In this document: in pieces, positions 18,671-28,006 of the stretch
Position numbering within the stretch: position 1 is the first letter of the stretch
Layout of the letters: each line of letters starts with the position of its first letter
Origin: Streptomyces sp. NBC_00335
GTDB lineage: Bacteria > Actinomycetota > Actinomycetes > Streptomycetales > Streptomycetaceae
Reading direction: 5' to 3'
Length of the DNA: 64,000 nucleotides
Assembly (NCBI RefSeq): GCF_036127095.1
Contig: NZ_CP108006.1
Span: 2,418,001 to 2,482,000 of the forward strand
Notes under the pieces: model-generated
Databases searched by the model: none
What the model saw: the letters and a program-made list of their open reading frames with translations, nothing else
What the model was told of the DNA's origin: nothing
Position numbers and translations under genes: made by a program

Positions 18671-18751
18671 GTAGGCCTCCTTCTGCCGTCCTCCCGGCTG
18701 ACCATAAGCGACAAACCGGACCATCGCCCCTGGCGGCGGGCCACACGGCGA

Positions 18752-18781
18752 AGCCCCGGCCGGAGTGGTCCGGCCGGGGCT
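18752..18781 (-). terminator. Terminator hairpin after ffh
   Basis: AGCCCCGGCCGGA (18752-18764) and TCCGGCCGGGGCT (18769-18781) form a perfect 13-bp stem with a four-base loop. It is 33 bases downstream of the ffh stop and upstream of the ftsH start region, separating the two minus-strand genes. Confidence 0.7.
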
Positions 18782-18813
18782 CGCGTGGCTCCGTACTACT
18801 CCTTCGCGTACCG

Positions 18814-20394
18814 CTACTTCATGAACTTCTTGAACTCGTCCGGGAGGTCGAACTCATTGGCGGACTGACCGGACTGGGCGCCGGTCGGAAGGCCGAACGG
18901 GTTGCCGCCGGCGGCGGGCTCGATCGCCTCCGGACCGGCCTCGCGGCGCGCGGCTGCCGCGGCCTCTTCTTCCTTGCGCTTCATCGGGTTGCCGCTCTTG
19001 CGCTTGCCCTTGGCCTGCTTGACCTGCTTCTTCTGCCGGCCGGGTCCGCCGCCCATCCCGGGGATGCCGGGCATGCCCGGCATGCCACCGCCCTGGGCCA
19101 TGCGGGACATCATCTTGCGGGCCTCGAAGAACCGCTCGACGAGCGACTTGACGGCGCTGACCTCGGTGCCGGAGCCCTTGGCGATACGGGCGCGGCGCGA
19201 GCCGTTGATGAGGTGCGGGTCCTGGCGCTCGGCCGGGGTCATCGACTTGATGATCGCGGCGGTGCGGTCCACGTCGCGCTCGTCGATGTTGTTGATCTGG
19301 TCCTTGATCTGCCCCATGCCCGGGAGCATGCCGAGCAGCTTGGAGATCGAGCCCATCTTGCGGACCTGCTCCATCTGGGACAGGAAGTCGTCGAGCGTGA
19401 ACTCCTTCGGGCCCTTCTGGAGCTTGGCCGCCATCTTCTCGGCTTCGGCCTGGCTGAAGGTCTTCTCGGCCTGCTCGATCAGGGTGAGCATGTCACCCAT
19501 GTCGAGGATCCGGCCCGCCATGCGGTCCGGGTGGAAGGCGTCGAACTCGTCGAGCTTCTCGCCGTTCGAGGCGAACATGATCTGCTTGCCGGTGACGTGC
19601 GCGATGGACAGCGCGGCGCCGCCTCGCGCGTCGCCGTCGAGCTTGGAGAGCACGACGCCGTCGAAGCCGACGCCGTCGCGGAAGGCCTCGGCGGTGTTGA
19701 CCGCGTCCTGGCCGATCATGGCGTCGACGACGAAGAGGATCTCGTCCGGGCTGACGGCGTCGCGGATGTCCGCGGCCTGCTGCATCAGCTCCTGGTCGAT
19801 GCCGAGGCGGCCGGCGGTGTCGACGACGACCACGTCGTACTGCTTGGTGCGCGCGTACTCGATGGAGTCCTTGGCGACCTGGACCGGGTCACCGACGCCG
19901 TTGCCCGGCGAGGGGGCGTAGACGGCCACGCCGGCCCGCTCGGCCACGACCGAGAGCTGGTTGACGGCGTTGGGGCGCTGGAGGTCGCAGGCGACGAGGA
20001 GCGGGGTGTGGCCCTGCCCCTTCAGCCACAGGCCGAGCTTTCCGGCGAGGGTGGTCTTACCGGCACCCTGGAGGCCGGCGAGCATGATCACCGTGGGCGC
20101 GGTCTTGGCGAAGCGCAGCCGCCGGGTCTCGCCGCCGAGGATCGAGACCAGCTCGTCGTTGACGATCTTGAGGACCTGCTGGCCCGGGTTCAGGGCCTTG
20201 GAGACCTCTTCGCCGCGGGCGCGCTCCTTGACGTTCGCGATGAAGGAACGGACGACGGGGAGGGCGACGTCGGCCTCGAGGAGGGCGATACGGATTTCCC
20301 GCGCCGCAGCGTCGATGTCCTGCTCGGAGAGGCGGCCTTTGCCCCGGAGGGACTTGAAGGTCGCGCTGAGGCGGTCGGAAAGCGTATCGAACAC
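18814..20394 (-). CDS. ffh: Signal recognition particle GTPase Ffh
   Basis: I start at the GTG at 20394 (MFDTLSDRLSATFKSLRGKG), giving 526 residues. The N domain is followed by the GTPase domain with GLQGAGKTTLAGKL (G1), CDLQRPNAVNQL, VDTAGRL and SKLDGDARGGAAL. The methionine-rich M domain includes MGSISKLLGMLPGM and SRRARIAKGSGT. A Gly/Met-rich stretch (MPGMPGIPGMGGG) and a Lys-rich tail end the protein. With 4.5S RNA it targets nascent membrane proteins to FtsY, encoded at 28-29 kb. The in-frame extension to 20613 is not conserved-looking. Confidence 0.97.
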   Translation of the reverse strand: MFDTLSDRLSATFKSLRGKGRLSEQDIDAAAREIRIALLEADVALPVVRSFIANVKERARGEEVSKALNPGQQVLKIVNDELVSILGGETRRLRFAKTAPTVIMLAGLQGAGKTTLAGKLGLWLKGQGHTPLLVACDLQRPNAVNQLSVVAERAGVAVYAPSPGNGVGDPVQVAKDSIEYARTKQYDVVVVDTAGRLGIDQELMQQAADIRDAVSPDEILFVVDAMIGQDAVNTAEAFRDGVGFDGVVLSKLDGDARGGAALSIAHVTGKQIMFASNGEKLDEFDAFHPDRMAGRILDMGDMLTLIEQAEKTFSQAEAEKMAAKLQKGPKEFTLDDFLSQMEQVRKMGSISKLLGMLPGMGQIKDQINNIDERDVDRTAAIIKSMTPAERQDPHLINGSRRARIAKGSGTEVSAVKSLVERFFEARKMMSRMAQGGGMPGMPGIPGMGGGPGRQKKQVKQAKGKRKSGNPMKRKEEEAAAAARREAGPEAIEPAAGGNPFGLPTGAQSGQSANEFDLPDEFKKFMK

Positions 20395-20584
20395 GGTGGT
20401 CGCGATTCCTCGGGTCGGGGGCGTGTGGTCGTCCCCCAGGGTATCGGGCCGCGCCACCCCCTTGGCCCTGCGGGCGGCATTCCCCCTCCGGGAGCCCGGC
20501 GCCCCGACGGAGCCGCTGCGCGGCCGGAGTCCCCTACCGCCCTTCGCCCGTTCCCCGGGGCTCCGCCCCGGACCCCGCGCCTCG

Positions 20585-20655
20585 CACGCCGGCGGGGCTA
20601 TTTGCAGCCCCACCGGCGTGTGAGGCGTTTCGGGAAGGGGCGGGGTGGGGGAAGG
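20585..20655. repeat. GC-rich interspersed element with hairpin, downstream of glnD
   Basis: A 15-base arm CACGCCGGCGGGGCT (20585-20599) pairs with 20606-20620 (one mismatch), a likely terminator for the amtB-glnK-glnD operon. It runs into TTTCGGGAAGGGGCGGGG, the same sequence that follows the element inside smc at about 35450. The middle GGGGTCTGGGGCGGAGCCC part is absent here. Confidence 0.65.
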
Positions 20656-20676
20656 CTCCGCGCAGCGGCTGCCGGG

Positions 20677-23103
20677 CTACGTCAGGGCAGCCTGGACCGC
20701 CCCGGCCAGGGTGGCCGCGGCGGCCGGATCCAGTGGTTTGCCCTCCACCGTGGTGACGTACAGCGTGTCCACCGCGTTGGCGCCGAGCGTCGACACGTGC
20801 GCGCTGCGGACCCTGACCCCGGAGGACTCCAGCGCGCGCCCGATCCGGTGCAGCAGCCCGACCGCGTCGGGCGCCCGCACCTCCAGGACCGTGGCGAGCG
20901 AGGAGACCTCGGGCACCACCGTGACCCGGGGCGGCGGCGGGACCACCCCGCGCCGGCGCGGGTACGCCGCTTCGCGGTCCGCCAGCTTCGACGGGACGTC
21001 CAGCGAGCCGTCCAGGGCCCGCACCAGGTCGGTGCGCAGCCGCGCGGCCTCCGGCAGGGAGCCGTACTCCGCGGCCACCCGCCAGCGCAGGACCAGTACC
21101 TCGCCCAGCTGGTCCGGGAGCTCCATGGAGCGCAGGTCGGCCGCGCGCACGGTGAGCCGGTGCAGTGCCAGTACGCCGGCCGCCGCGGGCAGTACTCCCG
21201 GCTGGTCGGGGACGGCCACCACCAGTTCCACGCCGACCGCGTCCTCCTCCTGGCGGGCGTGCAGGGCCAGGACCGGCTCGCCGGTGCGCAGCGCCTCCAC
21301 CGCGAGGCGCTCCTGCTCGGTGGTCGGGATCTCCAGCTCGGTCGCGGCCGGGGCGGCGCCGCGCAGCACGGCGGCGACCCGGTCGACCAGGTCGGCCACG
21401 AGGGAGCCGCGCCAGGCGCTCCAGGCCGCCGGGCCGGTGGCGAGCGCGTCGGCCTCCGTCAGCGCGTGCAGGATCTCCAGCGTGCCGGGCGAGCCGACCG
21501 CCTCGGCGACCGCCTTGACCGTGGCCGGGTCGTCCAGGTCCCGCCGCGTGGCGGTGTCGATCAGCAGCAGGTGGTGGCGTACGAGCACGGCCAGCACGGC
21601 CACGTCCTCCGGGTCGAAGCCCACCCGCAGTGCCATGTCGCGCGCGATCGTCTCCCCGGCCACCGAGTGGTCGCCGGGCCAGCCCTTGCCGATGTCGTGC
21701 AGCAGCGCGGCCATCAGGAGGAGGTCGGGGCGGCCCACCCGGCGGGTCAGCTCGGAGGCCCGCACGGCCGTCTCGACGAGGTGGCGGTCCACGGTCCAGG
21801 TGTGCACGGGGTTGCGCTGCGGCCGGCACCGCACCCGCTCCCAGTCGGGCAGCAGCTTCGTGATGATCCCCTCGGCCTCCAGGGCCTCCCACACGGCCAC
21901 CGTCGGCTCCCCCGCGCCCAGCAGGGTCAGCAGCTGCTCCCGGGCCTCGGCCGGCCACGGCACGGGCAGCGGCTTCGCCTGCGCCGCGAGCCTGCGTACG
22001 GCGTGCAGCGAGACGGGCAGTCCGGCCTGGGCGGCGGCCGCGCCGAAGCGCAGGGGCAGCACCGGGTCCCGGTCGGGCCGCGCGGCCAGGGCCAGTACGG
22101 CCTCGCCGTCGGACTCGACGACGCCTTCGGCGAGCGGCGCCCGCTCCGGTACGGAGCTGCGGGTGCCGAGCAGTCCGCGGAGCCGGGGGCGGGCGGACCG
22201 CGCCCGGAGCACGCGCCCGACCTCGCGCCAGGTCACGTCACCGGCGTACGAGACCACCCGCGCGGCCTCGTACACCTCCCTGAGCAGGGCGTCGGCGTCG
22301 AGCAGACCGAGCTGCGCCGCCACCGGCGTCTGTTCCTGGAGGGAGAGCCGTTCGGTGGCGCGGCCGGTCACCAGGTGCAGCGCGTCCCGGGCGTCGAGCA
22401 GCCGGCGCCGTGCTTCGGCGAGGCCCTCGCGCGGGGCGTCGGCCAGCCAGGACGCGGCGACGGCCCGCAGCGCGGTGACGTCGCGCAGTCCCCCGCGGGC
22501 CTCCTTGAGGTCGGGTTCCAGCAGGAAGCGGAGCTCCCCCACGCGCTCGGCCCGCTCGCGGCACAGGGAGTGCAGCTGGGGCAGCCGTTTGGCGGCGTGG
22601 TTGCGCCAGTCCGCCAGGACGGAGGTGCGCAGTCCCGCGAGGAGCCCGGCGTCGCCCGCGACGGGCCGGGCGTCGAGCAGTCCGAGGTGCACCTTGAGGT
22701 CTTCGGCGGCGGTCTTGCGGGCTTCGCCGGGGGTGCGCACCGAGTGGTCGAGGGCGACGCCGAGGTCCCAGACGGGGTACCAGAGCCGGTCGGCCAGGGC
22801 GGCCAGCGCCCGCGGTTCGGCTTTGCCGTCGTGGAGCAGGACCAGGTCGAGGTCGCTGCGGGGGGAGAGTTCGGCGCGGCCGTAGCCGCCGACGGCGACG
22901 AGGGCGGCGCCCCGCACGCCCGTCTCCCGTACGGCGGTGGCGAACAGCGCCTTCAGCCAGTCGTCCGTCAGGGCCGCGAGGGCGGAACGCCGGGAAGGCC
23001 CGGACCGCGACTCCTCCTGGAGGAGTCGCAGCCGGGCCGCGGCGTACCCGCTGGGTCCCGAGTCGGCCGTGCTGCCGTCAGTGGTCTCTTCGACGCTCGT
23101 CAC
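20677..23103 (-). CDS. glnD: PII nucleotidyltransferase GlnD
   Basis: The 808-residue version starts at the GTG at 23103; an ATG at 23166 would add 21 residues but lies inside an inverted-repeat element. The nucleotidyltransferase motif is VGGYGRAELSPRSDLDLVLLHD. A helical GlnE-type domain, an HD domain (LLMAALLHDIGKGWPGDHS) and two C-terminal ACT domains (VELVVAVPDQPGVLPAAAGVL, VLEVRAPDAVGLLHRIGRAL) follow. In Streptomyces GlnD adenylylates rather than uridylylates GlnK. It is third in the amtB-glnK-glnD operon. Confidence 0.94.
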   Translation of the reverse strand: MTSVEETTDGSTADSGPSGYAAARLRLLQEESRSGPSRRSALAALTDDWLKALFATAVRETGVRGAALVAVGGYGRAELSPRSDLDLVLLHDGKAEPRALAALADRLWYPVWDLGVALDHSVRTPGEARKTAAEDLKVHLGLLDARPVAGDAGLLAGLRTSVLADWRNHAAKRLPQLHSLCRERAERVGELRFLLEPDLKEARGGLRDVTALRAVAASWLADAPREGLAEARRRLLDARDALHLVTGRATERLSLQEQTPVAAQLGLLDADALLREVYEAARVVSYAGDVTWREVGRVLRARSARPRLRGLLGTRSSVPERAPLAEGVVESDGEAVLALAARPDRDPVLPLRFGAAAAQAGLPVSLHAVRRLAAQAKPLPVPWPAEAREQLLTLLGAGEPTVAVWEALEAEGIITKLLPDWERVRCRPQRNPVHTWTVDRHLVETAVRASELTRRVGRPDLLLMAALLHDIGKGWPGDHSVAGETIARDMALRVGFDPEDVAVLAVLVRHHLLLIDTATRRDLDDPATVKAVAEAVGSPGTLEILHALTEADALATGPAAWSAWRGSLVADLVDRVAAVLRGAAPAATELEIPTTEQERLAVEALRTGEPVLALHARQEEDAVGVELVVAVPDQPGVLPAAAGVLALHRLTVRAADLRSMELPDQLGEVLVLRWRVAAEYGSLPEAARLRTDLVRALDGSLDVPSKLADREAAYPRRRGVVPPPPRVTVVPEVSSLATVLEVRAPDAVGLLHRIGRALESSGVRVRSAHVSTLGANAVDTLYVTTVEGKPLDPAAAATLAGAVQAALT

Positions 23104-23122
23104 CCAGGGGTTCCAATCAGTG

Positions 23123-23282
23123 AGGGCCTGTCCGGTCAGTCGTGCCGGGCTCCCGTGCCCTGGCACGCACGCTCGCCGCGTTGTCGTCGGTCACCGACGC
23201 TCCGCGTCGATTCCCTCCTCCGCCTTGCGAGCGCACGCGCCAGGCCCCGCTCGCTTACCCGGCCCGACCGACCGGACAGGCC

Positions 23283-23284
<2 letters not shown>
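23123..23284. repeat. Nested inverted-repeat element between glnK and glnD
   Basis: The outer arms, 23123-23148 and 23259-23284, are 26 bases long with two mismatches and begin AGGGCCTGTCCGGTC. Inside them a second pair, roughly 23157-23177 and 23226-23246, is complementary at about three quarters of positions. The right end overlaps the glnK stop codon. The whole could fold as one long branched hairpin, or be a MITE-like remnant. I see no clear target-site duplication. Confidence 0.55.
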
Positions 23285-24964
<1,680 letters not shown>

Positions 24965-25100
24965 CGGCGTCTCCTCGTCGTCGGTACGTTCGCGTGCGGG
25001 CGATCGTGAAAACCTGAGCGGCGCTGGTTCGTGAATCAGGCCTGAGGGTGTTCCGGCCCGGGGGCTGGCCGGTTATTGGCCCTGAGATTCGCGCAGGCCG

Positions 25101-25138
25101 GTTTCCGGCGGCGCCGCTGGGTGTTTCGCGTCGATGAC
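25101..25138 (-). promoter_or_regulatory. Putative GlnR-binding site of amtB
   Basis: Read on the minus strand the site is GTCAT-N6-GAAAC-N6-CGGCG-N6-GAAAC. The known GlnR box is gTnAc-N6-GaAAc repeated with a 22-base period. Both GAAAC half-sites match exactly with the correct period, the first GTnAc half-site matches four of five, and the second is degenerate. Position upstream of amtB agrees with GlnR activation of this operon in S. coelicolor. Confidence 0.65.
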
Positions 25139-25157
25139 GAAGAGGTCCGGCGTGTTA

Positions 25158-25188
25158 CGCCTCCATGAACGAGTGGTTCATGGAGGCG
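25158..25188 (-). terminator. Perfect 13-bp hairpin downstream of nsdA
   Basis: CGCCTCCATGAAC (25158-25170) pairs perfectly with GTTCATGGAGGCG (25176-25188) around a five-base loop. It lies about 110 bases beyond the nsdA stop and just upstream of the GlnR site. It is probably the nsdA terminator, though there is no T-run; an operator is an alternative. Confidence 0.55.
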
Positions 25189-25300
25189 CCGGTGGAAAAC
25201 CCGGCCGCGGCGATGACCCGGGGAACCTGGCTGGGGGAGCCTGATCGGGCTTCACGGGGTGACTGCCGCGGCCGGGGGCCTGGGGGCGGCCGGGTGGCCG

Positions 25301-26857
25301 TCAGACGGCCTCCGCGGCCTCGGGGAGGCGGGAGGCGAGGTGGTCGGTCAGCCGCACCACGTCGGCGACGTCGCCGTACTCACGCGCGGCGGTGTCGACG
25401 GTCTTGCGCAGCCGGGTGTTGACCCGTTCGGACCGCACCTTTCCCGCCACGTCGAGGGCGCGGCCGACGAGGACGGTGGCCTGCTCGGGCTCGCGCTGGA
25501 GCAGGTGCACGGTGGCCATGCCGATGAGGTTGAGGGCGTAGGAGCGCTGGTGCTCCTCGTCCTTCTCGAAGAGCTCGACGGCGCGCCCCATGATCGGCTC
25601 GGCGAGGGAGGCGTACATGGGGCTGCGGCCCGCGACGTAGGCCAGGTCCCGGTAGGAGTGGGAGTTCTCGCCGTTGAGCTCGGCCTCGGAGAAGAAGCGG
25701 ATCCAGTCGGGCTCGGGCTCGGCGTCGAAGCCGACGTCGGAGAAGGTGTCCTCGGCCATCCGCACGGCCCGCTTGCAGCGGCTGGGCTGGCCCATGTTGG
25801 CGTAGGCGCGGGCCTCCATCGCATACAGCATGGCCTGGGTACGGGGCCCCGCGCAGTCGCGGCTGCCGTACTGGGCCAGGTGGATCAGCTCCAGGGCGTC
25901 CTCGGGGCGGCCCAGGTGGATCATCTGGCGGCTCATGCTGGAGAGGATGTACGAGCCCAGGGGCTTGTCCCCGCCCTCCTTCGCGGCGTGCAGCGCGAGG
26001 ACGAAGTACTTCTGCGCGGTGGGGTGCAGGCCTATGTCGTAGCTCATCCAGCCGGCGAGTTCGGCGAGCTCGGCGGCGACCTTGAAGAGCCGCTTCATGA
26101 CCGGGGCCGGGTGGTTCTCCTGGAGCAGGTCGGTGACCTCGTGGAGCTGGCCCACGACGGCCTTGCGGCGCAGTCCGCCGCCGCACTGGGCGTCCCACTG
26201 GCGGAACATCACGGTGGTGGCTTCGAGGAGGTCCACCTCGGGTTCGGAGAGCCGGGGCGGCCGGTGGCCGCTCAGGGCGCCCGCCGGCCCCGCCTCCCGG
26301 GGTCCCGGGTCGGCGGCCGGAACCGGTACGAGCCAGCGCTGCATGGGCTCGATGAGGGCGGGACCGGCGGACAGGGCGAGCGAGGTCCCGAGGAAGCCGC
26401 GGCGGGCCAGCATCAGGTCGCTGCGGGAGAACTCGCCGAGCAGCTCGATGGTCTGCGGGCCGGCCCAGGGCAGGTCGACGCCGGAGACCGAGGGGGTCTG
26501 GTGGGCGGTGCGCAGGCCGAGGTGCTCGATGGCGACGACGGATCCGAAGCGCTCGGAGAAGAGCTCGGACAGGATCCTCGGGACGGGCTCGCGGGGCTGT
26601 TCGCCGTCGAGCCAGCGGCGGACCCGGGAGGTGTCGGTGCTGATGTGGTGGGCGCCCATCTGGCGGGCGCGGCGGTTGACCTGGCGGGCGAGCTCGCCCT
26701 TGGACCAGCCGCTGCGGACGAACCACGACGTCAGCTGCTCGTTGCGGACGGTGGCGTCCTGCGGGGAGTCCGATGCGGCATCTGTGTCCCGGTCCGGCAT
26801 GCCGGACGACGACACGTCGGACTCCGCACTCGTTCCGCTTGCGCCGTTGCCGCTCAC
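25301..26857 (-). CDS. nsdA: NsdA-like regulator with helical (TPR-like) repeats
   Basis: I start at the GTG at 26857 (MSGNGASGTSAESDVSSS), giving 518 residues, with a G-rich ribosome site. The N-terminal part (NEQLTSWFVRSGWSKGELARQVNRRARQMG) resembles a helix-turn-helix, followed by HISTDTSRVRRWLDGEQPREPVPRIL. The remainder is helical repeats of TPR character (KRLFKVAAELAELAGWMSYDIG, ALELIHLAQYG, QAMLYAMEARAYANMG). In S. coelicolor nsdA sits next to amtB and represses sporulation and antibiotic production. Membership rests on position and composition; the binding target is unknown. Confidence 0.85.
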   Translation of the reverse strand: MSGNGASGTSAESDVSSSGMPDRDTDAASDSPQDATVRNEQLTSWFVRSGWSKGELARQVNRRARQMGAHHISTDTSRVRRWLDGEQPREPVPRILSELFSERFGSVVAIEHLGLRTAHQTPSVSGVDLPWAGPQTIELLGEFSRSDLMLARRGFLGTSLALSAGPALIEPMQRWLVPVPAADPGPREAGPAGALSGHRPPRLSEPEVDLLEATTVMFRQWDAQCGGGLRRKAVVGQLHEVTDLLQENHPAPVMKRLFKVAAELAELAGWMSYDIGLHPTAQKYFVLALHAAKEGGDKPLGSYILSSMSRQMIHLGRPEDALELIHLAQYGSRDCAGPRTQAMLYAMEARAYANMGQPSRCKRAVRMAEDTFSDVGFDAEPEPDWIRFFSEAELNGENSHSYRDLAYVAGRSPMYASLAEPIMGRAVELFEKDEEHQRSYALNLIGMATVHLLQREPEQATVLVGRALDVAGKVRSERVNTRLRKTVDTAAREYGDVADVVRLTDHLASRLPEAAEAV

Positions 26858-27225
26858 TGGAACGCCCCCATCCGTCAGTCTCTTCAACACGAAACCCAGT
26901 CGGGAAACGATCTTCACAGGTCCTTCACGCCATGCCTCCGGCATACCCGCGAACCCGTCTTCCTTCGCGCTTCGTGCACCGAAAGTAATCCTACGATCAC
27001 CCCTCCGGCGAGGTCGATCCCGGAAACGCCACCATTCGCCACCCCTTCGAATGAACTCGCCACCCGCCAGGCGCGATTCACTTGACACGAAGGCGGAACC
27101 GATCGGTTGGACAGGAGCGCGCCGGGGCGCGCGCGGCGAGGAGTGCGCCGGGCATCCCGGCAGCCAACGCAACCAGCCGATGTCGTAACCACCGGCACGT
27201 CCGACCCGTTGGAGGGGGCATGGGC
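26858..27225. other. Divergent control region of nsdA and the Prim-Pol-like gene
   Basis: The 368 bases between the divergent genes hold one good promoter for nsdA (26988-27017) and, on the plus strand, an exact TTGACA at 27082-27087 without a convincing -10 partner. Nothing else stands out; no long repeats or RNA motif were seen. Confidence 0.5.
26988..27017 (-). promoter_or_regulatory. Putative nsdA promoter
   Basis: On the minus strand TAGGAT (26988-26993) is an ideal Streptomyces housekeeping -10 and TCGACC (27012-27017) is a fair -35, with an 18-base spacer. This predicts a leader of roughly 120 bases before the nsdA GTG. Confidence 0.5.
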
Positions 27226-27897
27226 ATGGGCTTCACGATCGGCGGCAGCCGCGGCACCAAGGAGTTCCGTTCCGGCGCTCGGCGCCGCGGCCGGACGTCG
27301 GAGTGCACGACGGTGGCGGAGTACACCGGACTCTGGGGCTGGGACGTGGTCCCCGGCGCCCGGGCCGCGGGGCCCTCCCGCGACTGTTCCTGCGGTCATA
27401 CGAGTTGTGGTGCGCCGGGGGCGCATCCGCTGGCCCTCGCTCCGACCGTCCCGGCCGGCGCCACCCTCGACGAGGTCACCGAGACCTGGAGCGGGTACCC
27501 GGGCGCCGCGGTACTGCTCCCCGTCGGCCGCTCCTTCGACGTCATCGAGGTGGCCGAGGAGGCCGGGCGGCGGGCGCTGGTCCGGCTGGAGCGGATGGGC
27601 CTGCCGCTCGGCCCGGTGACCGCGACCCCGGACGGCCGGGCCCGGTTCTTCGTCGCCCCGGGGGCGGCGGCCGGGCTGCCGCAGCTGCTGTACCGGATGG
27701 GCTGGGACGACGCCGGTCTCGATCTGCGCGCGCTGGGCCAGGGCTCCTACGTCACCGCCCCGCCCTCGGACTTCGCGGGCCTCGGCCCGGTGAGCTGGAT
27801 GCGTCCGCCGGCTCTGGACTCGGCCGGGGATCCCCCGCAGGCCCGCCTCCTGCTGGGCACCCTCGCCTACCTCTGCCACCGGCTGCGCCGCGCCTAG
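27226..27897 (+). CDS. Prim-Pol-like (bifunctional primase/polymerase domain) protein
   Basis: The ATG at 27226 gives 223 residues and lies nine bases after GGAGGG; an ATG two codons earlier (27220) is possible. The sequence TSECTTVAEYTGLWGWDVVPGARAAG, a CSCGHTSCGAPGAHPLALAPTV zinc-like segment, and RSFDVIEVAEEAGRRALVRLERMGLPLGPV resemble the reduced Prim-Pol domain of actinobacteria. I do not see the complete catalytic set, so polymerase activity is doubtful. It is divergent from nsdA and convergent with ftsY. Confidence 0.72.
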   Translation: MGFTIGGSRGTKEFRSGARRRGRTSECTTVAEYTGLWGWDVVPGARAAGPSRDCSCGHTSCGAPGAHPLALAPTVPAGATLDEVTETWSGYPGAAVLLPVGRSFDVIEVAEEAGRRALVRLERMGLPLGPVTATPDGRARFFVAPGAAAGLPQLLYRMGWDDAGLDLRALGQGSYVTAPPSDFAGLGPVSWMRPPALDSAGDPPQARLLLGTLAYLCHRLRRA

Positions 27898-27948
27898 CTC
27901 CGCACCTGGCTCCGCCCGTGCACCTGCCCGCGGCCCCGCCCATGGCAA

Positions 27949-27978
27949 TGCCCCCGGGTCCTGGGGACCTCGGGGGCA
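27949..27978. terminator. Bidirectional hairpin between the Prim-Pol-like gene and ftsY
   Basis: TGCCCCCGGGTCC and GGACCTCGGGGGCA pair with one bulged base and a very short loop. It lies between two convergent genes, 28 bases before the ftsY stop codon. Confidence 0.6.
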
Positions 27979-28006
27979 CTGGCCGGCGTAGGAGCGTCGG
28001 GCGCGG

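Larger units (their letters stand above)
24965..25300. other. Intergenic region upstream of amtB (336 bases)
   Basis: This gap between nsdA and amtB holds two clear signals: a GlnR-type motif at 25101-25138 and a perfect hairpin at 25158-25188. The part next to amtB (24965-25100) should contain the promoter and leader, but I found no convincing -10/-35 pair. 25189-25300 shows nothing recognisable. Confidence 0.6.
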
